A stretch of 32,280 nt of DNA, from NCBI GenBank assembly GCA_028818755.1, contig JAPPNF010000043.1, positions 1-32,280 on the forward strand. The letters are read 5' to 3'. A program made the translations under genes and the position numbers. The notes beneath the pieces were generated by a model that saw only the letters and a list, made by a program, of their open reading frames with translations, was not told the DNA's origin and did not search any database. Below are positions 1 through 7,865 of the stretch, in pieces (the first letter of the stretch is position 1; every line of letters starts with the position of its first letter). This DNA comes from Deltaproteobacteria bacterium. Its GTDB lineage: Bacteria; Desulfobacterota; Binatia; UBA9968; JAJDTQ01.

Positions 1-44
1 GGGAAGTGCGGGGATCCGGGTACTCGGTTCAAGGTTGACAACAT
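1..44 (-). CDS. 5' end of an unidentified minus-strand gene, cut by the window edge
   Basis: An ATG at 44 (minus strand) stands six bases after a strong purine-rich ribosome-binding site (GGAGGGAG at about 51-58). The frame stays open for 14 codons to the window edge. The visible peptide begins MLSTLNRVPGSP and is too short to assign. The ribosome-binding site is the main support. Confidence 0.3.
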   Translation of the reverse strand, partial: MLSTLNRVPGSPHF

Positions 45-437
45 AGATACTCCCTCCGCGCTTCGTCTGCCGCAATCCTCCCGCCTCGCACTCGCCTCGC
101 CGCCTCCGGCGGCATCGCTCCACTCATGCCGTCCGCCTTGCTGCGCTCATCGTCGGCACCCCGCTCCACATCCGCGTCCCCGGTGCGGGCTTCGCCCGTC
201 ACCGGCTTCCGCACCCCACCGTCCTCGCTGTCCGCACCACTGCGGACGCCACTGCCCACGCTTCCGGCAGCGTGCTTCGCACGCCTGCCCTCAGCTCCGT
301 CGGCACTGACTTCCACTCAGTCGCCGTGGCGGCTCCCTTCCGCCGCCTTCGCCAGCGTCGATCCCCCCTAGCTTGTACCCTGGGTTCTGTCGTTCCCCAC
401 CGCGTGTCGCGGCTTTGGTTCTCACACCCGACGCACC

Positions 438-494
438 CATGGTGCAGGGCTCACGAAGGCTGCGAAGGGCTGCGATAGCATGCCCTGCACCATG
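438..494. repeat. 13-bp perfect inverted repeat
   Basis: CATGGTGCAGGGC at 438-450 is the reverse complement of GCCCTGCACCATG at 482-494, with 31 bases between. The loop contains GCTGCGA twice. There is no T run, so a classical terminator is unlikely. It could be a protein-binding site or an element end. Confidence 0.6.
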
Positions 495-551
495 ATCGAT
501 TGTAGCCGTGCGCGCTTCTGACATGCCGGGAAGAGATGGCACAAGACGCGA

Positions 552-579
552 CCGGCTGGATCGATTCTGTGCCAGCCGG
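552..579. repeat. 8-bp inverted repeat with 12-base loop
   Basis: CCGGCTGG at 552-559 pairs with CCAGCCGG at 572-579. It lies about 260 bases before the ribbon-helix-helix-like gene. It may be a binding site for that protein or part of a transfer origin; this is inference. Confidence 0.45.
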
Positions 580-836
580 ATTCTCGCGCTTTATCAGGAT
601 GTTGGCGCTCTCTTCACCGGAGTGCAACACGTGGCCGCTTGGCGGCGTGTAGGGGATTTCCTGCATGGTCGCCGTTTGTGCCAGCCCCGGTCTCCCCCTG
701 TGACGGTTGACGCCTTCGATTTCCCGTCCTCCACTCGCCGGAAAACCGGGGACGATTCGTTCGCGAATCGGCCCCTGCTTATGTAGAGTTCGGCGAAGTT
801 CCGCTTCGTTCGTGACAGGATATAGCGAGACTCTAG

Positions 837-1199
837 ATGACCGACACCACCGACAAAACCCGGAACATGCGCATTCGCATCCTCCCGGAGCAGTGGGCAC
901 GGGTCGAGAAGGCGGCCTCGGGAACCATGCAAAACCCCAACGAGCTCCTGGTTCAGCTCGCCATGGAAGCCCTCGATCAGCGCGAACTGTTCGGCAAGGA
1001 CGCCAGGGTCCGCGTTGCGCGAGCTTCGTTGTTTGCCGCCCAAGTGCTCGCTCGTGGCCTGATCGCGGAAGGCCGTGAACACGACATCGAAGAAATCCGC
1101 GAATTCATCTCCGCCATCGTGCCCGATCCGGACTCCGCAACGCCTCTTGACCAAACCGTGACCGCCACAGAGACCTCCGGTTCCGACGATCCCGAATAG
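837..1199 (+). CDS. Small ribbon-helix-helix-like DNA-binding protein (candidate mobilization accessory protein)
   Basis: The 120-residue protein has a short beta strand (RIRILP, about residues 12-17) followed by two predicted helices, with EQWARVEKAASG then NPNELLVQLAMEAL. This is the usual layout of MobC- or CopG-type ribbon-helix-helix proteins, which bind DNA as dimers. The rest (residues 50-120) is an alpha-helical segment followed by an acidic, Thr/Ser-rich tail. The ATG at 837 is the first in frame; the ribosome-binding site (GAGA) is weak. It stands on the opposite strand to the relaxase and next to inverted repeats, which would suit a relaxosome accessory or an autoregulator. The fold is inferred from the pattern, and the exact family was not recognised. 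Confidence 0.6.
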   Translation: MTDTTDKTRNMRIRILPEQWARVEKAASGTMQNPNELLVQLAMEALDQRELFGKDARVRVARASLFAAQVLARGLIAEGREHDIEEIREFISAIVPDPDSATPLDQTVTATETSGSDDPE

Positions 1200-1477
1200 A
1201 TCGGAGACACATGACACACGACAAAAGACACCGTGATGATGGCCGAACAACATAACCCGGCGGGAGCCAAGCGGGCTTCGCAACCCGCTGAGGGATGGGC
1301 CCAACACAGCGCACAGTAGAACGCTCTTTGGTTGGTCAGGCCCGGGTATAAGGCGCGCCTTGCAGGAGTGGACCAGAGAGAAGAGAGAGACCGAGGGCAA
1401 ACCCCGGACAAGCGGACAACGGACCAGCGTCTCCGTCTCCACGGGTTATTGGAAGTTCACGGAAGAGAGGCACACCC
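1200..1477. other. Intergenic stretch with a small hairpin
   Basis: No gene is supported. AGCGGG at 1270-1275 pairs with CCCGCT at 1284-1289 around an 8-base loop. The last 25 bases hold the ribosome-binding site of the next gene. Confidence 0.4.
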
Positions 1478-1678
1478 ATGACCACCTACGAAGCCCTGTC
1501 GCTAATCGTCAGCGCCGCAGCCGTTGGGTCCATCTGGTTCGGCCTTTGGCAGATGCGCCGAGCCGGAGACCAACGGGCCGCCCGCGAAGATGCCCGCCAC
1601 GCCGAAGCGATGCGGGCGCTGGAAGGGCTCATCAAGGGCATGGAAACCGTGATTGAACGCACGGGCAACCGGGCCTAG
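1478..1678 (+). CDS. Small single-pass membrane protein
   Basis: The 66-residue protein has one hydrophobic segment near the N terminus (about residues 6-24, LSLIVSAAAVGSIWFGLW). A charged helix follows (RRAGDQRAAREDARHAEAMRALEGLIKG), probably a short cytoplasmic coiled coil. A good ribosome-binding site (GGAAGAGAGG) precedes the ATG. No named family was recognised. Small proteins of this build, a membrane anchor plus an amphipathic helix, are common beside mobile-element genes, but no function can be assigned. Confidence 0.6.
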   Translation: MTTYEALSLIVSAAAVGSIWFGLWQMRRAGDQRAAREDARHAEAMRALEGLIKGMETVIERTGNRA

Positions 1679-2006
1679 CGCGAAAGGCAGACAAAGCGAC
1701 GACCACTGCTATCGACACCTCCAGCTCTCCGCGCCTTGCGGGTCCGGTAATCCCGACACGTCCCAGGGCTTCATGAGCCACCTGGATGCGGGTGGCTTCC
1801 GCTCGACGTGAACGAAGTCTACGTTCGCGGAATGGAGCCGCGCTCGCTCATCCACCCGATCGACCGTAAGGGCCTGCTCGCGGCGCATGTCCGATTCGAG
1901 GGCGGCGCTTTACCGGAGTTTGTGAGGGGTTCGTGGACGAGCGGGATCGCCGCGGGACCGCGGGATGCAATGTCCACACGGACGGGGCCACCGCCCGACG
2001 CCGCGG
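1679..2006. other. Intergenic stretch, no gene seen
   Basis: No supported gene. A 7-bp inverted repeat, AGCCACC at 1776-1782 and GGTGGCT at 1791-1797, could end transcription of the small membrane protein gene, but no T run follows. Confidence 0.35.
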
Positions 2007-2321
2007 CTAGTAGATGCTGAACGGAAAGTACCGCGCGTTGATCTCGTCATAGGCGCCGTCGGCGAGGATCGTCCGAAGCGCCCGGTTAAAACGGCGGCGC
2101 AACATCTCGTCCTCCTTGCGCACGGCAATGCCGATGCCTTCGTCGAGGCGGTATCCCTCGCCCACGAACGCAAAGACGGCGCCCTCCGGGCTCCCAAGCC
2201 AGTTCCAGAAGCCGAGCGCGTCGCCGAATACCGCGTCCACGCGGCCCTCGACCAACGCCAGCAGGAGCGCCTCCTGGCCGGGATACAGCCTTACGGCGGC
2301 AGCCTTCGACAAATTCTCTTG
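2007..2321 (-). pseudogene. 3' remnant of a polar amino-acid ABC transporter substrate-binding protein (HisJ/ArtJ family)
   Basis: The last ~105 codons of a family 3 solute-binding protein are intact. The lobe motif EGRVDAVFGD is followed by FAFVGEGY, EGIGIAVRKED and the typical ending ADGAYDEINARYFPFSIY. Proteins of this family are about 250 residues long, with a signal peptide, and bind histidine, arginine, lysine or ornithine in the periplasm. Here similarity stops abruptly near 2321. Further upstream the frame stays open but reads as unrelated sequence, and neither a signal peptide nor the first lobe was seen in any frame. No permease or ATPase gene is adjacent. It is a truncated relic, probably cut by a rearrangement, and is separate from the complete transporter at 14.0-17.2 kb. 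Confidence 0.8.
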
Positions 2322-2488
2322 GCTAACTGGCGAAGCGGGGCACCCGAAGCTCAAGGAACACCTTGTGGGCGTCATGGCCCTGATGCGCGCCGCGCCGAAT
2401 TGCGGGGGTTCAAGCGAGCACTCCAGCGCTCCTACCCAAGTCTGAACGAGCAAGTCCCGCTGGCGCTTGGGGATGATGAATGAGCGCG

Positions 2489-3349
2489 TCAGTCATATCT
2501 TAGGCCACCCGCATTGAGCACCGCCTGTAAGGCGTCCGCATCGCCGCTGTAGCCGCCTTCGTTCAGAACAGCAATTATGTCTGTCAGCCGTTCAGTCAGC
2601 GTTTCTTCCTGGAAATTTGCAACGGTGTAAGCGCGAAATCCTCCCCATTCCCCCTCTTCTCCACGGGGGCCGGCCTCCCCTCTTGCGCCATTGTCTCCAT
2701 AGCCATGGTCCCACAGCAAACATTCCGCCCAGTTTCCTCCAGGTCCGCCTTCACCGCCTTCACCACCGTTTCCCGGATTGCCCGGTCTTGCAATCATGGA
2801 AATGCCATATCCTTGGGAATCTCGCGGCAAAATTAAAAACACTCTGCCACCGTTTCCGGCGTTGCCGCCTCGGCCACCTCTGTCGCCTCGGCCACCATTC
2901 CCGGCTGATCGCGCCGAATTGCAGTCAGCGTCATGTCCTCTACTGCCTCTCCTTCCCTGTGTTCCCTTGGCGCCATCACCGCCAATTGAGGAAACGGTCA
3001 ATCCCCTGACATTGTCGACATTTTCGAACATCAAAATGATCGTAGGACCATTTCTTCCATTGTCACCGGGGTCTTGACCATTGCGTCCCTTGGCGACAAT
3101 TTCTGTTGAATTGCCCGCCGTCACATGTCTTGCCCGGAGAAGAAAGACCGGCGTTTCGTCTGAGACCCGGATTATGCTCTCATCTCCCATGATCAACTGG
3201 TCAACCAATATCGCAATCTGGCCAGGGGGAAGGGCTGACACCGCCCCAGCCTCCACTCTATAGGTGCCATCCACAACTTGGGCATTTGCCGTGAGCGATG
3301 TGGCGATCCCGATGAACAGCAGGACGGCAACTGTGAGTATCTGTCGCAT
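2489..3349 (-). CDS. Secreted glycine-rich, collagen-like protein
   Basis: The chosen start is the ATG at 3349, which gives a clean signal peptide (MRQILTVAVLLF...LTANAQ, cleavage after about residue 24). Seven codons further upstream is another ATG, which would spoil the signal. A beta-rich N-terminal domain (about residues 25-105) contains DETPVFLLRARHV. It is followed by an irregular Gly-x-y tract (about 115-230) with runs such as GDRGGRGGNAGNGG and GNGGEGGEGGPGG, broken by VFLILPRDSQGYGISMIA. The C-terminal 50 residues look like a short helical domain. It is probably exported to the periplasm or cell surface. Regular Gly-x-y triplets are too interrupted for a confident collagen triple helix. 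Function is unknown. Confidence 0.7.
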   Translation of the reverse strand: MRQILTVAVLLFIGIATSLTANAQVVDGTYRVEAGAVSALPPGQIAILVDQLIMGDESIIRVSDETPVFLLRARHVTAGNSTEIVAKGRNGQDPGDNGRNGPTIILMFENVDNVRGLTVSSIGGDGAKGTQGRRGSRGHDADCNSARSAGNGGRGDRGGRGGNAGNGGRVFLILPRDSQGYGISMIARPGNPGNGGEGGEGGPGGNWAECLLWDHGYGDNGARGEAGPRGEEGEWGGFRAYTVANFQEETLTERLTDIIAVLNEGGYSGDADALQAVLNAGGLRYD

Positions 3350-3452
3350 GGCGGTGCCTTTCTTGCTCAAAAGAAGTCTAGGAGCCTGTCCGAGTATCGC
3401 ACGCAGTCAGGTTTTGCAAGAGGCTCATGTCGCATTCAACATTCAACGGGCT

Positions 3453-3506
3453 GTCCGACATCTTGCGGGCCTGCCCACGTTGCTGGTTGCGTTGTCATTG
3501 TCGGAC
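3453..3506. repeat. 8-bp inverted repeat upstream of the glycine-rich protein gene
   Basis: GTCCGACA at 3453-3460 is matched by TGTCGGAC at 3499-3506, with 38 bases between. It lies between the broken relaxase end and the start of the secreted protein gene and may be an operator or chance. Confidence 0.3.
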
Positions 3507-3568
3507 GGGCAAGGGAGGGGTGTCAAGTGACACAGACTCTCGGTGGATGTCCAGTCCGGCTTCAGTGG

Positions 3569-4308
3569 CTAAAGGGCCATGTCATGCTCGATGTTCCTGA
3601 GCCCGTGCCCGGGTTCCCTTTCCTCCACCGGCACGAGTTCGCGCCTATCTAGCCCGGATTCCGGCCCGCGGATTCCGGGCGCCTTGTCCGCGTCCAGTCC
3701 GGCATCCCGGACAGCCGACCGCTCCGTCCCGACCGCCTCGAGGGCCGCGATGCGCTCGCCGGTAGCGGCCTCAAGGCGCTCCCTGAGCCTGGACCTGTCG
3801 TCGGTCACGAGCTCCGCCCGGTCCCTCGCCCGGCTGATCTCGACGTAGAAGGTCTTCTGGGTGGTGAGGTTCGGGTGGTTCGCTTCCATGACCGCGATCA
3901 CGGCATCGACGGTGCGCCCCTGGAACGCGTGCACGGTGGAGGCCCAGGCGCGGTCCATGTGGCGCATCTGCGGATCGCCCGGACGCAGATCGATCGCGCG
4001 CCCGTCCTCGAGCCGGAACCTTACCGTGCCCCGGCTCACGGCCGCGACCTCGGCGGTCTGGCTGTTGACGAGCCCCAGGTCCGCGTCGTTGCGCGTCCAG
4101 CGGATGCGGTCTCCCGCGCGAAGCTCCATGTCCTCCACGCGATAGACCTCCACCCCGCCGCTGCGGGCCGCAAGGCGGTTGGGCTCCCAGACGACGGAGC
4201 GGCCGTCCGGGCCTTCGAGCGTCACCGCGCGCGTCTTGTGGTCCACCTCCGCAACGCGCAGCTCGTCACCCTTCCCGACACCGAGCCGCCTGTAGGGCCG
4301 GTGAAAGA
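3569..4308 (-). pseudogene. 3' part of an interrupted MobF relaxase-helicase gene (TraI/TrwC-like)
   Basis: This is the C-terminal helicase portion of the relaxase whose 5' part lies at 7892-10032. The open frame begins inside the element border with FHRPYRRLGVGKGDELRV, a well-known segment of TrwC-type helicases. It continues through RIRWTRND, a beta-rich segment, then helicase motif V (ASTVHAFQGRTVDAV) and motif VI (YVEISRARDRAEL), and ends with a variable tail. A GTG at 4246 could start a short product, but nothing suggests it is used. Joined to the 5' part across the inserted element it would give a protein of about 960 residues, the usual size for this family. The break is therefore insertional, not point decay. 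Confidence 0.85.
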
Positions 4309-4309
4309 A

Positions 4310-6604
4310 CTATGCTTCATACTGCACCCTTTTATTCTCGGCGACGCTCAGCCCGGGCATCTTCTGTCGTTTGGAGAGCGCTCGTCCCGATTGTCTGGTC
4401 GGCGCAGGGTCTGGAATTTCGAACAGCCAACTGCCTCGACCGGAGCAGGCGTATCCGTGCAGAAGCCCGGCCTTGCGCCATCTGTGGACGGTGTCGTCCG
4501 AGACCCCCAGTCGCCCGGCGGTCTCTCGGGTGGTCAACAGGCCTCGTGCGCGCAGTTGCCGATAGAGCGACTTCGGCGTTCGGACCGAGAGCTCCCGACT
4601 CGGCTGCTTGCTCGGCGGGTGCTCGGGGATTTCGAACATGTGCATGCCCCTGTCGGTATAGATGTGCCCGCGCAGAAGTCCGGCTTTCCGCCATGCATTG
4701 ACCGTACTGGGCGAGACCCCCAGTCGCTCGGCCGTCTCGCGGGTCGTCAACAACCCCCGGGCGCGCAGCCGCTCACGGCGTGCCCTGAGACCGTGGTTGT
4801 TTCGGACCGCGTTTACCAGTTTCGCGGTAAAGGCAAGGCCGTAACCGCTTCGGTGTCCGCGCTCGTTGAGGATCGCTGCGATCTCGCCATAGGTGTGGTC
4901 TTCCAACAGCCTGTCGATCTCGGCAACGACCTCGGCACGGGTCTCGTAACGCTCAGCGCCAGATGGCTCCGGCGTCCAGGTGAGCTGGCGGATCGCGCCG
5001 CCGCGCAGACGTACCCCCAGGCTCAGCGTCGCCTTGGTGATGGTCACGTCCTCGATCAGCAGCCGCGCCATCCGCTTGCGCTCGCGGTGCGGTGTCGCCG
5101 GATCGTTCCACAGGCGCGGGAAGTCGCTGGCCAGCGCCAGAATCCGTTGGCGTTGCCCATCGTCCAATCTCTGGTCCGGTTCACCGCGGCGGCGCTCGAA
5201 CTCGTGTTGCGCCTCGCCCAGGGCCCGCAGCTTCGCGTTCCACTCCGCCTCCAGCACGTCGGCGACCATCCGGTTGTCGGGATGGGCCTGCATGAACCGC
5301 TGCCGCGCCAGGTCCGCCTCCTCGCGGGCGCGCTGCACCCGCTGAGCGCGCCAAAGGTCGACCTCTTCGGCACGCGCGGCGAGTTCGTCCTGCACCTGCA
5401 ACGCCACGTCCAGCGTGAGCGGGGTCATCAACTCCACCAGCAACTCGCCCACCGCCCGGTCGATGGCGGCTCCGGAGATACGCTGACACCCGGTCGCCGC
5501 TTCGTCGTATCTCGCACGGTCCCCGCATGTGTAGTCGGGATACGTCTGCCCTTTGCGGGTGTGGTAGTGCACCCCCATGTTCTGTCCACACACGCCGCAC
5601 ACGGCCAGGCCCTGCAGCAGCGCCGGCCCTTCGCGTGCGGGGCCACGGCGCTGTCCGCCGTAGGACTGTGCGTTGTTCCGCAGTTGACGCTCGTTCTCCT
5701 CGAACCGCTCCCAGGTGATATAGCCCGGATGCGTGTCGGGCAGCAGCACCGTCCATTCCTCGCGCGCCGCCCGCCTGGCTTCGATGCCGCCTCCAGGACG
5801 ACGCCGGCTCCGGGTGCGCCCGTATACGAACGCACCCGCATATCCAGGGTTGTGCAGCGCGTCGAGCACCCGCGATGTCCTCAGCGGCTTCCAGTACAGC
5901 TCGCCCTTGTGCGAACCGCCGGGAGGACGATGCGGGAACAGCACGTTCTCGGCGCGGAAATGCATCATCGTGGCGCGCGCCGAGCCGGTTCGGGCGAAGG
6001 TGTCGAACAGCAGCCGCAGGCTGTGCTGCACCTGCGGGTCCGGGTCAAGGACCACCTGGCCGAGCGGGTCGTAGACCAGCCCCACCGGCAGCGGGATCTT
6101 CAACTCCCCGCGCTTGGCCGCATTCACTATGCCGCCGCGCAGCCGGGCGCGCATCATGTGCAGTTCCGCCTCGCTCATGGCCCCTTTGAACCCGAGCAGG
6201 AGCCGGTCGTTGAAGTTGCCGGGATCGTAGACGCCCTCCTCGTCGAGGATCAGCGTCTCGCTCAGCGCGCAGAGCTCGATCAGCCGATGCCAGTCGGTGG
6301 AGTTGCGCGCGAGGCGACTGACCTCGAGCCCGAGCACGATGCCGGCCCGTCCCATGCCGACCTCGGCCACCAGGCGCTTGAATCCCTCGCGGTCGCTGTC
6401 GGCGCCGGAGAGGCCGAGATCGCTGTCGATCACCACGATGTTCTCGGTCGGCCAGCCTAGGGCCACGGCCCGATCCCGCAGCGCGTACTGGCGGCGCGTG
6501 CTCTCGCCATGGTCGAACACCTGGCGCAGGCTGGACTGGCGCACGTACAGGTAGGCATCGCGGCTCAGGTGGCCCGTATCCACCTTCTGATGGGCGGTGC
6601 TCAT
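4310..6604 (-). CDS. Large serine recombinase with zinc ribbon and duplicated C-terminal HTH
   Basis: The 764-residue protein should catalyse strand exchange through a serine-DNA link. The resolvase domain (residues 17-160) has the nucleophile in YVRQSS (Ser24) and the partner arginines in LEVSRLARN. A recombinase domain follows (about 165-310), then a zinc ribbon with Cys336, Cys339, Cys360 and Cys373. A coiled-coil segment covers about 405-475. The C terminus is unusual: a helix-turn-helix unit (about 613-660, with RGLLTTRETAERLGVS) is repeated at 684-731 with a 71-residue period. The ATG at 6604 has a strong ribosome-binding site (GGAAGGGAGG) and overlaps the stop of the preceding small gene (ATGA). 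The stop lies two to five bases inside the element's left border. Insertion or excision of the surrounding element is its likely job. Confidence 0.9.
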   Translation of the reverse strand: MSTAHQKVDTGHLSRDAYLYVRQSSLRQVFDHGESTRRQYALRDRAVALGWPTENIVVIDSDLGLSGADSDREGFKRLVAEVGMGRAGIVLGLEVSRLARNSTDWHRLIELCALSETLILDEEGVYDPGNFNDRLLLGFKGAMSEAELHMMRARLRGGIVNAAKRGELKIPLPVGLVYDPLGQVVLDPDPQVQHSLRLLFDTFARTGSARATMMHFRAENVLFPHRPPGGSHKGELYWKPLRTSRVLDALHNPGYAGAFVYGRTRSRRRPGGGIEARRAAREEWTVLLPDTHPGYITWERFEENERQLRNNAQSYGGQRRGPAREGPALLQGLAVCGVCGQNMGVHYHTRKGQTYPDYTCGDRARYDEAATGCQRISGAAIDRAVGELLVELMTPLTLDVALQVQDELAARAEEVDLWRAQRVQRAREEADLARQRFMQAHPDNRMVADVLEAEWNAKLRALGEAQHEFERRRGEPDQRLDDGQRQRILALASDFPRLWNDPATPHRERKRMARLLIEDVTITKATLSLGVRLRGGAIRQLTWTPEPSGAERYETRAEVVAEIDRLLEDHTYGEIAAILNERGHRSGYGLAFTAKLVNAVRNNHGLRARRERLRARGLLTTRETAERLGVSPSTVNAWRKAGLLRGHIYTDRGMHMFEIPEHPPSKQPSRELSVRTPKSLYRQLRARGLLTTRETAGRLGVSDDTVHRWRKAGLLHGYACSGRGSWLFEIPDPAPTRQSGRALSKRQKMPGLSVAENKRVQYEA
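4410..4770 (-). repeat. Duplicated ~213-bp segment inside the recombinase gene
   Basis: Two copies, 213 bp apart, encode the tandem helix-turn-helix units. DNA similarity is high around the recognition helix; both copies carry GTCGC-CGGC-GTCTC-CGGGT on the plus strand. It is an in-frame duplication, probably fairly recent. Confidence 0.7.
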
Positions 6605-6903
6605 GCCGACCTCCCTTCCATATGGCCGTTGAGCATCGCGATCAAAATGTCGATCGCCGACGTCTCGACCCCGGTGGGCAACGGCCCGGGCGAGGCGCCC
6701 GCGCACACGGCCGCGGGCGGGGCGGGCAGGGCGGCGAAGGCGTGCAGCCAGGCCGCGACGCCACGCAGCGCCACCACGGCGAGCCCGTGGCGGTCGTGAA
6801 CAACACCGGGCTCGACGGCGTGACGGCGCATCCGCTCGTAGCCCTGTCCGTAGGCGGAATGCTCCGCCGCGGGAAGCGCGGTGCGTGACGGGCGGCGCAT
6901 CAT
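6601..6903 (-). CDS. Small unknown protein of the serine-recombinase element
   Basis: The 100-residue frame begins with ATGATG at 6903 and ends in TGA at 6601, overlapping the recombinase start by three bases, so the two are probably translationally coupled. It starts 12 bases after the stop of the HTH gene. The sequence has a basic N terminus, an Ala/Leu/Pro-rich middle (VVALRGVAAWLHAFAALPAP) and a short helical end (SAIDILIAMLNGH). No family was recognised. Its tight position between an HTH gene and a recombinase suggests an accessory role in the element, for example regulating recombination; this is inference. Confidence 0.6.
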   Translation of the reverse strand: MMRRPSRTALPAAEHSAYGQGYERMRRHAVEPGVVHDRHGLAVVALRGVAAWLHAFAALPAPPAAVCAGASPGPLPTGVETSAIDILIAMLNGHMEGRSA

Positions 6904-6914
6904 CGGCGTTTTTT

Positions 6915-7361
6915 TTACCGCGCCAGGGCGCGGTCGATGCTGCTGCGATGGACCGAGATGCCGAAGCGTTCGCGCACCAACTCGACCAGATCGGCGGCGG
7001 TCAGCTCCGGCCGCTCGCTCTTCGCCGCCCGCAACGCCTCGACCACCTCGTCGCTGAGCTTGTGCGGCCGGCGCGGTCCCGGCCGGTCCGGCAGCAGGCC
7101 CGGCAGCCCGCCGGCCTCGTAGGCGCGCTGCGCCTGATACCAGGTAGGCCGCGAGACGCCGAAGCTGGCTGCGGCGTGGCTCACCGGCACGCCGTCCTCG
7201 CGCACGCGGCGCAGCATCTCGTACTTGACCTGGAGCAGATCGCGCGGGTCGAAGAACGCGTTCGACAGGAACAGCTCGTCGCGCACCGTCTCCGCGTGCG
7301 GGTTCAGGCAGCCGTGCTCCTTGAGGGAGCGGGTCTTGGCGTCGGCGGGGCGTCTGGCCAT
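6915..7361 (-). CDS. Helix-turn-helix protein (IS630 transposase-like N-terminal domain)
   Basis: The 148-residue protein has a helix-turn-helix of the IS630/homeodomain-like type in the middle (about residues 50-80, with DGVPVSHAAASFGVSRPTWYQAQRAY). A proline-rich linker (LLPDRPGPRRPHKLS) leads into a second winged-helix-like segment (VVEALRAAKSERPELTAADLVELVRERFG). This equals the DNA-binding part of IS630-type transposases without the DDE catalytic domain. The catalytic role in this element is presumably taken by the serine recombinase. The stop codon TAA at 6915-6917 runs directly into an A8 tract. An AT-rich promoter candidate lies just upstream. A DNA-binding regulator or end-recognition factor is likely. 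Confidence 0.75.
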   Translation of the reverse strand: MARRPADAKTRSLKEHGCLNPHAETVRDELFLSNAFFDPRDLLQVKYEMLRRVREDGVPVSHAAASFGVSRPTWYQAQRAYEAGGLPGLLPDRPGPRRPHKLSDEVVEALRAAKSERPELTAADLVELVRERFGISVHRSSIDRALAR

Positions 7362-7390
7362 CGTGCGGGCTCCATCGGGAAAGAAGTGTA

Positions 7391-7424
7391 ATTATATTTA
7401 TGCATATACCCAGCGCGGTATCAA
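7391..7424 (-). promoter_or_regulatory. Candidate promoter of the HTH-recombinase operon
   Basis: On the minus strand TTGATA (7419-7424) is followed after 18 bases by TAAATA (7395-7400), overlapping TATAAT at 7391-7396. It is a rare AT-rich patch in a GC-rich region and stands 30-60 bases before the HTH gene start. Confidence 0.5.
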
Positions 7425-7531
7425 CCCTCTTCTTCCTCTCCATGGTCGAAAATAGCCTGCTATGCAGAGACGACCCCATCTCCTCGGCCCTCCCAATGCC
7501 CTGCCTTTGCCATTCATGTGCAAAAACATTC

Positions 7532-7865
7532 TTACACATTCGGCAAAATCTCCTTGACACTCTCAACCCCGACCTCGTTCTCCCGCACGGTGCGGTCGTC
7601 CCCCTCCAGGTTGTCCAGCAACGCCGCCAGCCCAAGCAGATCCGACAACCCGGAACGCCGACCGACCCGCCGCCGCCTTCACAAACGGATCTTCAGCCGC
7701 GGCGCTGGTAAAGGACTGACGAATGACGCGCAGCGCCCCCGCATCATCCGTGTAGTGCACCCACCTCCCTCCCGCCGCAGACACCACTTCGATCAGCTGA
7801 TACTCACGTCCGTGAAGAGGATGAAACGGGTGGGTGACGCGGACCGTGCGCCTCTCAGAGCACAC
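7532..7865 (-). pseudogene. DUF5372-like small protein gene with a one-base frameshift
   Basis: The N-terminal half reads VRVTHPFHPLHGREYQLIEV followed by a VHYTDDAGALRVI segment, a pattern I associate with DUF5372 proteins found beside recombinase genes. The start is probably GTG at 7865. After AFRV the frame runs into low-complexity sequence, while the next frame gives a sensible ending, SDLLGLAALLDNLEGDD...KEILPNV with TAA at 7532-7534. The switch lies in GTTGTCGG near 7640-7646 and needs one extra base to be removed. The intact protein would have about 110 residues. Either the gene is decayed or a sequencing or assembly error is present. Its function is unknown. Confidence 0.65.

Larger units (their letters stand above)
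45..836. other. Gene-poor leader with inverted repeats
   Basis: No convincing gene is seen in these 790 bases. The first 370 bases are rich in short hairpins on the minus strand (for example GCGTGCGAAGCACGC and CGGGCGAAGCCCG) and lack coding-like composition in any frame. Two longer inverted repeats lie at 438-494 and 552-579. The stretch precedes a ribbon-helix-helix-like gene and lies a few kilobases from a relaxase, so a role in transfer or replication is possible but not shown. Confidence 0.4.

Noticed and set aside
3569..4246. Relaxase 3' part considered as a complete independent gene starting at GTG 4246
   Set aside because: The same frame is open upstream into the element border and matches the missing helicase segment, so it is the end of an interrupted gene.
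3875..6460. 861-residue plus-strand open frame
   Set aside because: It lies antisense to the serine recombinase, whose motifs are complete; the product is His/Arg/Pro-rich without any domain. It is a high-GC shadow.
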